From contig MNCI01030420.1 in assembly GCA_015680685.1 (NCBI GenBank), positions 75,730 through 139,729 of the forward strand: a DNA stretch of 64,000 nucleotides. The letters run 5' to 3'. The translations under genes and the position numbers were made by a program. Positions 23,168 through 34,500 of the stretch are shown here, one piece after another. This DNA is from Gnetum montanum (Eukaryota; Streptophyta; Gnetopsida; Gnetales; Gnetaceae). Every line of letters begins with the position of its first letter. The stretch's first letter is position 1. The notes beneath the pieces are model-generated. The model searched no databases and was not told where the DNA came from. It saw only the letters and a list, made by a program, of their open reading frames with translations.

Positions 23168-25880
23168 ATGTCTTCTTCACATAGGACCAATAATGTATCA
23201 TATGATGAGAACACTCAGAGGAGAAATGATAGGATATATACTGAAGATAATTGGAGTGAACAACCTCAAGCAGGGATCTCCTACACTCATTTAGATCCTA
23301 CTACACTCAAAGACTACATTCAATTGGTGTAGACAATCCTAGAGGAGATGGAGAAAGTCCTAGAACAAGGAGAGCCTTAAGGCCTAGGACCTCCTCTAAA
23401 CTTGAAAAAGATAAATCAAGGGACCATGGAAAGAACTATAGAAGCCATGGCGATTCTCCCAATTCCTCATCTTCCTCTTCCTCTTCAACGTCTAGTTCTA
23501 ACAAAGATGAATGTAGGTATAGAGATAGAGCTCCACTACAGGGTCAAGATAAAGATAGAAATTAAACCCAAGGACAAAATCAAAGACATCAAAATGAGCA
23601 TAGACACGATCCTCACAATCAAACGAATAAAAAGAGAAATTTTCATCATAGCATGTCTAATGATGATGAATCCTTGTTGGCCACTAAGAGCCTCATGCAA
23701 ATCACAAAGGTAATTAAGATACCTCATAGGCATCACAAGGAAAGTCACCTACCTATTCCTAATATTAATAATATCCCTAAGTTAATGGGAGGGTATGATT
23801 CTAATCCACAACACCACTTACAAGCCTTCCATGATGCCTATGCCTTGCAAAATATCAAAAATAAGTGGCAAAAGCTTAAGCTCTTCCCTAGGATACTAAT
23901 AGATGAAGCTAAAAGTTGGTATAGATCATTGGAACCAAGTTCAATCCACCAATGGTCTACAATGATAAAATTTTTCAATGAAAAATACCAAACCTATGCA
24001 AGAGTGTCCAACCTAAGAAAATAAATCCAAGGGTGGAAGGAAAAAAATCATGAACCCTTGGATGTGGCCTTGGATAGATACTATTTGCTACTATATAAAT
24101 GTCCTAGCCATGATTTCTCTCAAAAAGAGCAACTTTTTCACATCATAGATGGGCTTTGTAATGAAATAAGGGACACCCTTAGAATGTATGCTCACGATCA
24201 ATTATACGAACTAAAAGTCCATCAGATAAAAAGGCTAATTGAATAGGTGGCAAAAGAAGAAGAAGAGATATGTAAATGAGAGAATGTTAAGAAATATCAT
24301 TGGGATCCAACTCTCCAAAAGAAGAGGGTCCATATCTACAATCAAGAAAAAGAGGCAACTCTCGATGAGGTGATTTCACAACAAACCTTTCCTCTGCAAC
24401 AATCTCTTGATGAACTCTAGGCAAGGATAGATAGGATGTCAGAGTGGATAAATGAAAAATCTACAACTTTCATAGAAACTATAGAGGAGAAGGTAACACA
24501 AAATGAATTAGGCGATCATAATAAATAGAGGAAAAAGAACCAAGAAACAACTAGGAACACTTATTGGCAAACAGGGAAAATGACTATAGAAGAAGAGGCT
24601 ATAGACTCAACCATAGACAAAGATGATGGATGTGACATCTACCTATATGACCATCTAAAGGGCTATTGCCCAATCATGTTACATCTACATCATGATTGGG
24701 ATTTTGCACTAAATTCCAAGTTTGTACAAAAGAAAATGCCTAGAAAATTAGCTTTCCCACAATGTAATCATAGACACTCCTACAACCAATCGTACTTCCC
24801 TAGGGGACCTGATTACCAACCTCAACACTATGATCCAACACAATGGAAAAACCCACAATCGTAGGGGAGGCCATCATCAAACTAACACTACCCTTACTAC
24901 CAGCCGAACCCATATGTGTATTATGTTCAACAACATGTTTCCCCAACTGGTTCTACTTCCTCTACTTCATATCACTACTACCACTCTCTTGAATATCATC
25001 ATGGCATGACATCTTCTAAAGGATCATCACCTCACACCTCTTACCCTCCATCATATCCTCAATATTCTCATACTTCCCTCCATCATATGTTACCACCAAC
25101 AACATAGGAAGGTTTAGCACCACAATATCAATGAGAGAATGCCACTTATGCTACGAACATACACAAACATGATAGTGTCAATAGATCTCCACCATAATCT
25201 TAAAAATGTTCTTTCTTTAAGATGCTTTCCACACATAAGCACAACACTCGTGAACCTCCTAACTCATCCAAACCAACACAATGCCAATCAAGTGCAACAC
25301 CCTTCCTTTCATGACTAATGTCTTTCAATCCTACACAAAAGCCAACATTCATCATTACTCCAAAACCTAACAGAAGTGATGAATCTAGCACTGTGGAGAG
25401 ACAAAAGAATCCATGCATTACCACTAATAGTAAAAGGTGCAGTTGTGGGCCAAAAATTCAAAATATTAACACAGCCACAACAAAGTTCAAGAGCAGATGT
25501 GTGAGTAAAAACTAGTCTACGTAGTAGCCACTAAACTAGAAGACACCCAATGGCTTGAAAATGAGAATATAAAGTTGTTTCAAAGATGCATGGAGATAAT
25601 TAATCTGCTTATTAGTTCTAGACTTAAGAAAACAAACCAAACAGAGGACTTAGATGCATATATCTTACATTCTAATAATACACCAAAAAAAGATATTAAA
25701 CACAAAGACTCAAGTATTAAAATAGAAAATCAAGAAGAAGCAAATACATCTGGATCCCCCAAAACAAAAATACCTTCAAATCTAGATGAAGATACATCTC
25801 ATAATGATCCAAATGAGACTATCACTAATGTTAGATGTGCTACCATGCGATTAATTAAATCAGTAATAGTGATAGACTGA
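23168..25880 (+). pseudogene. Gag of the gag-only Athila-like element
   Basis: The reading begins MSSSHRTNNVSYDENTQRRN, matching the MSSSSRK start of the gag at 52326. The capsid-like part is open at 23653-24024: MGGYDSNPQHHLQAFHDAYA, LFPRILIDEAKSWYRSLEPS, FFNEKYQTYARVSNLRK. It continues after a stop with DRYYLLLYKCPSHDFSQKEQ and LRMYAHDQLYELKVHQIKRL. A knuckle-like CDIYLYDHLKGYC (about 24632) corresponds to the intact C-x2-C-x3-H-x4-C of its relative at 54050 but has lost one Cys. A Pro/Ser/Tyr/His-rich tail follows (24780-25110). Several stops break the frame. No pol follows. Confidence 0.75.
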
Positions 25881-28075
25881 AAACCAATGATGTATAACTA
25901 GGGAATTATGCAGTCCATCTCCTGAATGTGTAGCCATAAGATTAGTCATGGGGGAGATGCTCCATCCTAGTTCAAAAACTAATAAGTGTTTTTCACCTTT
26001 TTATTTTTACAATTTATTATCATTTTCTTATTTCTTCCAAAGTTTTTTGATTCTTAATATGTTTTCCATTTCTTAATATTTTTCTTTTCTTTCTATTTTT
26101 TTCTTTTTTTGAGTCATTTCCTTTATGTTTTATGAATGTCTTTTATATTTTCATTAATAATATTGCTAAGTCGTGATGCAAAAGTCAACACTATGTGTTG
26201 GGTTTTTATTCTATGGTATCAAGATGACTGGGTAAGTTAGTAAAGTAGTGAGACCACCTCATCTATCCCTCCAATTCTCTAAATAAAAGGTCTTTTTCAT
26301 GGAAACAAGTTGGTTCTTCTTTTATGAAACTAAAATTAATCAATGATCATTGTACCTTGAAGAAAGAGGGAATGACCAAGCGGGAATGGTAAGGGTGTGA
26401 CCTCAAAGGAACTTGTTGGGTTTTCTTCTTGACTTCCTTCATGTGATTTATCACTCCTCTTGAAATGTATCATCACTCCTCTGTCAACCAATAAAAAGGA
26501 AGCTTTGTCTTTACATGGTGCAATTACCATAAAAAAAAACAAAAACAAAAACAAAAGAAAAAAACAATTATGGAAATTCAAAGCACATCCCTTAGACACA
26601 ATAATGGGCTACAAGCACTGGTTATGGGGTTGGAAAGACATGTTACCCATGCCTGAAGGCACCCCTCTAACTAAGGCCCTTCCTTCCTTATTCTCTTTTA
26701 TTCTCTTTTTGGAGTAATGATTGTTCTTTGAGGTGGTTGTGGACTCATGGTGGTAGGTAGTAGGGAACACATCAATGTGAGGTTACTATTCATAGTATGG
26801 ACTTGGTCTGAACTTAGATGGATAGGTATGTTGATCATTATAATCACATTTATCACAAGAACCTATTTTGGACATGGTCAAGTACCTTACATCCCGATCT
26901 TTGCAATCCTTTCTCATTCCATTATTCACCTCACTACTGCATACAATTATGAGCCTTTTGATCTTGTGTACTATAGTGAAACATCTCAACCTCAGCACTT
27001 GGTGTTGTTTGGTCTACATTTAACTTCTTGGGTGCCCATGGACATCTATAGAAGTGGTTATGCAAGGGCATTATGGTAGGAGCCTGCTTTGGGGAGGACC
27101 CACTTGCATAACTTTTGTTGATCATGGCTTTGAACTAACCTTCACATCTTCTATAACATCAATGACAATTTCTCTAAATTTATGCATAATTTTGGGACTA
27201 CTTCTCATCACTTTCAATTACTTTTTTTACTTTTTCCTACTTTTTTGTTAAAATATACTTCAAGTTCAATATTTCTTATCAAAGCTTTGGCTTCAAGTTC
27301 GAAGACTTGTGTGCTTTCGGAGTTATGCTTATTAGTCATGGGGGCTAGGGATATCTACTTTGAAATTTTGAAATTTTTCTAACATCCTATTTTCAAACAT
27401 CATGGTAACTAATAGTAATTGATCAAAATAATGTGAACAACTTGATGATTTTAGTTACCTCATAACCTTGGGCATAGTATGTTGTCATTGCTTAAATGAA
27501 AACTAAGGGATCCAAAAAGGGTTAATTATTAAGGAAAATTTATCAAAACTAATGTTGATCTTTTGGTGACTACAAGTGATGCTAAAAGAAATGCCTAAGG
27601 AAGAATATCTTTTGCCAAGAATGGAAATAAAACCAAGAGAGGGACAATGGAGGATATGCCCATGGACAAAACGTAGCACATACAAGATAGCAACTCAAGC
27701 ATCACATATTTACTAGATCCATGGGATGATGAGAAGAAATTTTAGTCCATCCTTCAAGAATGTTGCACATAACCAGAGAAGTATTGACATAACAATCTAA
27801 GTTGGAAGTTTGCCACCACTAGCAGCAACAAAAAGAATCATCTTCAGCAGATTCTTGAAGACCTCTAAAAATTTTGTAATCTTCAAAGCCTATCCAATCT
27901 TTTTATCACTCTGTCATTTTGTATACATCCACTCGAATAAAATTTTGTAATGTGGCATTCAAAGTTAGTCAGTAGTTAGCTTCAGTCAATAATTCCATAC
28001 CTTCCCAATTTTGTAAAAAAAGCTCAGTCCTATCCTATTAACTTGAGGACAAGTTTTTATTCAGTCATGGGGGTA
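25881..28075 (+). other. Post-gag spacer of the gag-only element
   Basis: Begins with T-rich sequence (25985-26120) homologous to the post-integrase spacer at 58500-58700 of the element at 51328, which dates loss of pol to a deletion near 25900-25980. The last 170 bases (27905-28075) match 63250-63424 of the same relative ('agtcaataattccatacc', 'cttgaggacaagtttt'). A 110-codon open stretch at 26747-27079 is not recognised. Confidence 0.6.
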
Positions 28076-29049
28076 TGATGAATCATCAATTAGCTAGATT
28101 ATCTAATAAAAAGTAACTTTTTGTTTGGCTCTGATATCTTAGCCCTAATATCCTAGCCCCGATATCTAGGCTCCGATAACAAGGCCCCGTTGATGTGGTC
28201 AGTTGCATTGATGAGGCCCCGTCAACGTGGCCCCATTGATGCATTCTATTGCGTCGATGCAACCCCGTCAACAAAGTGTCTATTTTCCTCTATAAATACA
28301 TGCTCGCAGTCATGTTTATGCAATTCTTTTATCAATAGAGTAGCCAAACTCTTGCAATTTTATTCTGTAATCTTAGAGAACAGTCAGTGAGTGCCCCCAA
28401 TGTAGATCTAAGTCAATTGTATACCATCTTATTCGAGTGACAATGTACTTGAACACATTCCATGAACGGCAATAAGATCAAGATTGATTCTTATTCATTG
28501 CAGCACTTTGACTTAGATTAAATTTACTTTCCATGCAAATTTATGTTTTATGTACTTAGTTAATATTTACGTTTCCATACATATTAATGGATTGGTGAAA
28601 TGAGCACGACCAGTTTCAAGCATAAACACATATTTGCTTGGTAATCCCAACAGCGTTATTGCTTAGTTCACCCAGTAGCATAGCACTTGGTAATCCCAAT
28701 AGTGGATACATGGGTTCAAGACATGTATGGCAAGCTAGAAATGGACACTCATTGCCCATAGGCTAGTTTAGACTTTACTTTCCATTGTTAATTAGTTTAA
28801 ATAATTGATTTTTTTATTATCATTAGGAGTAGCATAAGGCCGCAACAACATCAAGAATTATATACCTCACTTTGGACTAAACCATACATGACAAAGCTAC
28901 CACTAGTTCAAGTGAGAAGATAGCGAACTACGACTAAGGCATAACAATCTAGATGCCACAACTAGTCCCATCTACGGAATTCAACTGAATCATGCATGAA
29001 TGCTTGTGATTTGTATGGTTGGGTGTAGGGGTAACCTCGCCACTCATCA
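28076..29049 (+). repeat. 3' LTR of the gag-only element
   Basis: Partner of 22045-22988, with TATAAATA at 28291-28298 and several GC-rich inverted blocks upstream ('gatgaggccccgtcaac', 'gatgcaaccccgtcaac'). It differs from the 5' copy by many transitions and a few small indels. Confidence 0.88.
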
Positions 29050-29577
29050 CTTGTATATGTAATTAAATATTCTTCCCTCTTCTAGAAATAAGTATATGCA
29101 ATTACAAGGTCACATGCACCTACAAATTATAGTAGTGAATCTCCTATATCATTATATTCTTCAAATTCATGTCCTCCATGAACCTTATCATATCTCATTT
29201 TCATAGATCCAACATGACACGGCTAGAATGATTATGATTAATGCAAGCATAGCACAACTAAGAAATTTCTTTGTATCAACCATAACTTGCATTTTTTTAG
29301 CAAGACATTTCAAGTTACATGAGATTCATCATCAATTGTAATTTATTTCTCAAGGGTTAAAGAGAGAATAAAGAACATTAGAGTTAGTTGAGGTGTGGTT
29401 AGTAATGTTTATTTTTAGAAAAAAACTTGGTTGAAAAATTAAAGATATAACTACAACAAAAAAACTAGTTACTAGAAAAAAGAATAGATAGGGAATACAA
29501 GAATTGTTATTGTTAGTTTATTATGAGCAAGAAATAAAAATGGCTAGTTGTGGAACAAAAAGCAGAAAAAACAATAA

Positions 29578-29760
29578 TGATGTATTAGCCTAGTGGTAAG
29601 GGTCTTGACTTCGTAACCCTAGGTCACAGGTTGAATTCTACTAGATAGCACTGAGTTATAAATTTCTATAAATCTCAAGGTATACCTATGTTTCACTTAT
29701 TTCCAGTTCCAACACCCTTTCCTCCCCTCCCCTCCCCATCCAGCCTCAACTACCTTCTTG
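29578..29760 (+). mobile_element. tRNA-derived SINE-like element
   Basis: The head looks like a polymerase III promoter: A-box TAGCCTAGTGGTA (about 29587-29599), then about 35 bases later a B-box-like GGTTGAATTCT (about 29631-29641), set in 'cctaggtcacaggttgaatt'. The sequence has no tRNA cloverleaf 3' half and continues into unrelated sequence with a pyrimidine-rich end. I infer a diverged SINE rather than a tRNA gene. Ends and flanking duplications were not resolved. Confidence 0.6.
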
Positions 29761-31595
29761 GTTAATTTCAGAAATGTCTCTAGAACGTGGTTTTGAACAT
29801 AGTATGAATTAATATATGAACATTATGAATTTGTTGATGAGCATCTATTAAAGATTCATAATTACCATTTTGCACATGATGTCTTGAGGACTTAATTCTT
29901 AAAGAGTGTGGTTTAATATTTATGTATTCTTGAAATCTTTGGTATTCAAAACTTATGAAAACAAGCTGTGAATCACCTGAGCTTTTGTACTTTCTTTTGT
30001 TTTTGTTTTGTGACAGTTTTGGTTTTGTCGGCAACGCAATCTCAGTTTTGTACTTTTTATTCATTTATTTTTTAAGTTTTAGGATTACACTATTTTAGTT
30101 ATTGAAACCATAAATGGTTTGCAAACATACAGACATCTAACATTTAGAATTCATGCTTATTTGGGTCTTAACTGAAGTGAATGTCGAAAAGGAATAGTTG
30201 GCATAAGTCTAGGAGAATGATGATGAAACAAGCCTTTTTAGTTCTTGATATAAACCGAAATGCATATATATATTTAACTGGGTATTACAAAATACATAGG
30301 TATCTGTAGAAGTTGGCATATAGTCAAGGATATAACGATTTATAAGTTTCCATACTTTGAAATGTTTGATCTGAGAATGTTTTAAAAGGAAACTTAAAAC
30401 TATATTTTTTTATATTTTCGGTAAGTTTCTCATGTGCATGTCCAATATGCCTTTAACATCTCTCCTGCAAAATAGGACACATTCAAAAACTCGTATGGGT
30501 ATGTACTCCCACATTCCCACATTTCTGTGTTCCAAAAGTCTGTGAAACATAGTTTTATTTTATTTTCTTGTAAACCTATCCATAATTAGTGAACTTACAT
30601 ATCAATTGATGCTTTCATACTAATAAATTTGTACTTTTATGAATTTGTACTTTTGCCTATATTATTTTAAAAATCATTTTTTGATATTTTTTATTTTTTA
30701 GAATTTTTAAATGTAATTAAAATTACAAACTACAGACACATAAGAAGTAATACTTTTGCTGAAAGCTAATGTGTCTTCTGCAACACAGATTCTATAGTGC
30801 TTATTCCAGGTACAGGGCAGAAAGACTTGCAACTTGCAAGCCTGCACATGGAGCTGGAGTTTAAAAGAGGTACGGGGGGCGCGGGCGGGGTGGGGTTGGT
30901 GGGGTGGGGGGAAATACCTTGCAATTGCAAGAGGCCATACTTTAGCTGAAACTTATTTCCAAAGAGCCATATTTTGAGAAGCAGTGTAACTATTTTGGGG
31001 AAAAAACCTGATTGAACTAACGTGCTTTCTTCAGCAAAAGTAAAATTCTTTAACCTTCAGAAAAGCCCTTAATAGTTCTAGGTTAATGGTTAATTCACTG
31101 GATTCAATGAAATCCCTGAACGTCATTCCACTATTGATGGAGTTTGCTCTCTCTGCTATACTTTGTAATTATTCCAAGTACAAAATTTGTTCATCATAAT
31201 ATGTCAAAATCAGCAAAATCTCACATTCTGATTAATTGCTAAAATTCTAAAAATTCCTTGTTCCGTTTCACTCCTACATGGGAAGTGACTGGAACCAGTT
31301 TCCCACTTCATATCTGTGAATATTATAAGGCACACCAGGATTTTTACTCCATTCTTTTTTGTTGCTCCTCAAAAGCTAACGTTTCTGACAAGATAAATAC
31401 TTCCCAAAAATCAGCACCAAATATACAACCATTGTGGTCTCCAATTGGCAATCGTATGTACAATTAACACCAAATGAGTGGAAAGTCATTTCAGGGTCTA
31501 AACATCTATGCTGAATGCTACGGATCATGCAAACGATGCATGTGCCTCATACTAGTAAGCCTGTAACTAAAAATACAGTATAACAACCTTGTTAC
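29761..31595. other. Intergenic region downstream of the PPTase gene
   Basis: AT-rich sequence with short microsatellite-like runs and one strong G-rich tract (listed separately). An antisense-looking 94-codon open stretch at 29780-30064 on the minus strand has no family I know. The 3' UTR of the minus-strand PPTase gene should lie immediately below 31596. Confidence 0.45.
30870..30912 (+). other. G-quadruplex-capable tract
   Basis: A 43-base stretch is almost pure G/T/C with six or more runs of three to six G (gggggg, ggg, gggg, gggg, gggg, gggggg) in otherwise AT-rich DNA. It meets the usual four-run G4 pattern several times over. It lies about 690 bases past the PPTase stop, so a long transcript from that gene would carry the C-rich complement. 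Confidence 0.75.
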
Positions 31596-34500
31596 TTAGG
31601 ACCCTGTTCTCACAATTGATTTTGCATTCATAACTATTTTAAGAATTTGTTCAACCTCAAAAAATGTAAAATCCTTATTGGGAAGTTCAAAACCAATTTT
31701 GTAAGCTTCTTCCGTAAATTCTGTTTGACAAAGTGTTTGCTGATAAGTACATGTTGCTGACGTAGGAGGACCTCTTGCTACACAGGCCTGCAATTGGCTG
31801 AAAATCTTCTTAATTAAAGCAAAGATTGCTAAAGAAAAGTAGCATACATGATATGGAATTATAAAATACTTGCCCAATGGTAACTATCCAACTCATGCAA
31901 AACAAAGCTCCAGTTTATCTGCTCTGCACCATCAATTCTGAGATGTGCAAAATCTGACTTGTTTTCTGGGTAATAGAATTCCAATCTATCTAACTTAAAT
32001 CCAAATCCAATGCCCACAGCCTTGATATATGCTTCTTTCAAGCACCAGTATCTGTCACCCAACAAATTCAAAATGAGAAACGGAAAAAGGAAGTGATCTC
32101 ACAGATGTTTTCTGTAAACATTCAGCAATCTGACCACATTTAAATGGTGTTAAATAGGTAATATTTTGCAACTAATTCAATTTAGAAAAAGACGGTTTTA
32201 TAACATGTTTCATTCTGGAAGATGCTCACACATTGGGACTTATGTCTGTTTTACTCCCCTGTATATATTTTAAACTCCATTGTTAGATGCCAAATGTTTG
32301 GTGTTAGCACCTATCAAGTTGTATAGATCCAGGTTCAATCCATCTTCCAATTTTCCTAGCAATGATAACAGAAGATGTAATTTCTCCCAACCAAACAAGT
32401 TTATTATTGAGCTAAGGTCCCATAAACAATCCTGAGTTATGAAAAACTTTTATAATAGGAATTTATTAAACTGATGTGTTCCAACAGATCCAAAAGGCCT
32501 CAGCGATAATTGTATACATTCAGTTTTAGTTTCAGTTTTCTTCCCCCATTTAATTTAGATCAAACTCCAGTCTTCAAAGCATTTAGAATCGAACTCTAGG
32601 GTTTAAAACAATACACAATTGCACCAAATAATACTTGATAACATACAAACAACTATGTCCGGGAAAATAGTCATGTTTGCTGAATATGTTTTCATTGTTA
32701 TAAATGTTTCAGGATAGAACCATAGGACGTTTTTTGAAACAGAATCTGATCATGCCTAGAAAAAGACCAAGAGGATCTATTAAACAGATCGACTGTACAT
32801 TTCAATCAAGTTGAACTTTTCCTTCATGTAATAGGCAACGGCCAAGCAAGAAGTTTTAAAAAAATGAAGTACCAGCAAGCATTCCCTATTTTCTTCAAAG
32901 AGACATATCAGATCTTTGAAGGAAAATATAATATATATCCTTGAAATTGCTACATGGGTTTAATATACATCATTGTTCGTTGCATGGAATTATAAGTTAT
33001 AGACCTGTTTTAATTCTTGGACAACACAACCCTACCTGTCTTAATCTGTAGCCTTAAACACTTTAAATAAAAATATATTAATAAAAAAACATGCAATGAG
33101 AGTACTACCTCTAGAAAAATGTGTCCAAAAAGTTTACCTCCAATTTGTTTTTAAAAAAACAATTCTTCTTAAACTTCTATACTGCATACTTTTTAAAACC
33201 ATTAAAGAAATACAAACTTATTGTGCTATTAAAGCATATTTTTAAATTCCTCCTTATCAAGCCTTAACTTTTTGTAAGAAATCCAATCATCATCATAGGT
33301 TGATTTGAGCACATCCTTTGGGAACTTTATACATCTGACATTGCAGTGTTTTGGATACATCCTATAAATTAGCAACTTTACGTTTCAGTGATAGCATATC
33401 TACTTTTAAACAGATAACTGTATATTTGAGCTTGGCATCGAAACTTAAATTTTTTGATCAAGAACTGCTCCTGTGCAATTTGATTCCTTCCCATCATTTT
33501 TCAGCTATGCTTGGTACCCATGTTATACAACCATTTTGAATGCTTACTTTGTACAATGGAATTAAATAACTTATCTCCTCGCATTCTCTATCAAATTTCC
33601 TTCCCTTTTAAATTTGTTTCTAAGATGCTCTAGAGCTTTCCTGCCTCCTACAATTATCTTATTTTACTGAAATTTACTTCATACAGCTTCAGAGAAACAA
33701 AAAACTATTTTACAATTCTTTATCCTAAACATTCATTCCATTTGCAATTATTACTCCATTATAAAACTTGAGCATCTGTATGACTTGACTGTATTAATTC
33801 AAGCATGGTATCATAAATTTCATTTTATGTACTACATATCATCGTGTTTGTTCTGTTGTCATTGACTTTTCTTTTTTATTTCTCTAGCAAATTCAATTAA
33901 TATTTACAACATAGATTACAGTCTGCTCCTTAATCTAAAGATCGAAGCCACATCATTTAAAAACAGTAAAAGATTGTATCTAGATGATCTCTTTTCAACA
34001 CACAAAAATTGGTTCCATATGCATCCATTTCTCTATATCAAATTTCTACAAATTTCCAAAAGTATGCATGACAAAAGAGAGCCTTTCTTTATATCAAATT
34101 TCTCTGTGTAATTGGAAAGCATCCTCACTGCCCATGATCATAAAAACTTATTAGACCTAACAATTAAGCAATGCATGAGAATCAATATTTGATAAAAACT
34201 TAAGAATGCATGACTACAATAAAGAAGCATGTTTCAAACTGTTACCTAGGTTTAGTACATACAGTATAAGCATTTTGTAATTTCAAATCATTGAAAATTC
34301 AATTAAAAATGAATAGACAAACCTGTAGAATTGATTCAACACATCCTTGTTGCTTGGACCAGCATTTAATATATTGTTCCACTCATAATAAGTAAAGCAT
34401 GACTTGAAATTTTTCAAGAATGTGAATACATCTTCATCCTGGTATGGCTCATGAGACATTACATCTATGCCCACTAGACATAATGGTTCGCATGCAATGA

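Larger units (their letters stand above)
22045..29049 (+). mobile_element. Athila-like LTR retrotransposon, gag only
   Basis: LTRs of about 944 bases (22045-22988) and 974 bases (28076-29049), each beginning TGATGAATCATCAATT and ending TCATCA, flank about 5.1 kb. A primer-binding site directly follows the 5' LTR (22989-23007, a degraded version of TTGGCACCGTTGTTGGGGA seen at 52187). A G-rich polypurine tract (catgggggta) precedes the 3' LTR. The interior keeps gag (23168 to about 25880) but no RT, RNase H or integrase; gag runs into the same AT-rich spacer that follows integrase in the element at 51328. The flanks CTCAT and CTTGT are not a clear duplication. I infer a pol-deleted, non-autonomous derivative. 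Confidence 0.85.

Noticed and set aside
26747-27125. 110-codon plus-strand open frame and overlapping minus-strand frames in the gag-only element
   Set aside because: Hydrophobic but unlike any family I know, and not conserved in the related element; treated as spacer.
29585-29650. Possible tRNA gene
   Set aside because: A and B boxes are present but no acceptor stem or complete cloverleaf can be drawn; called a SINE instead.
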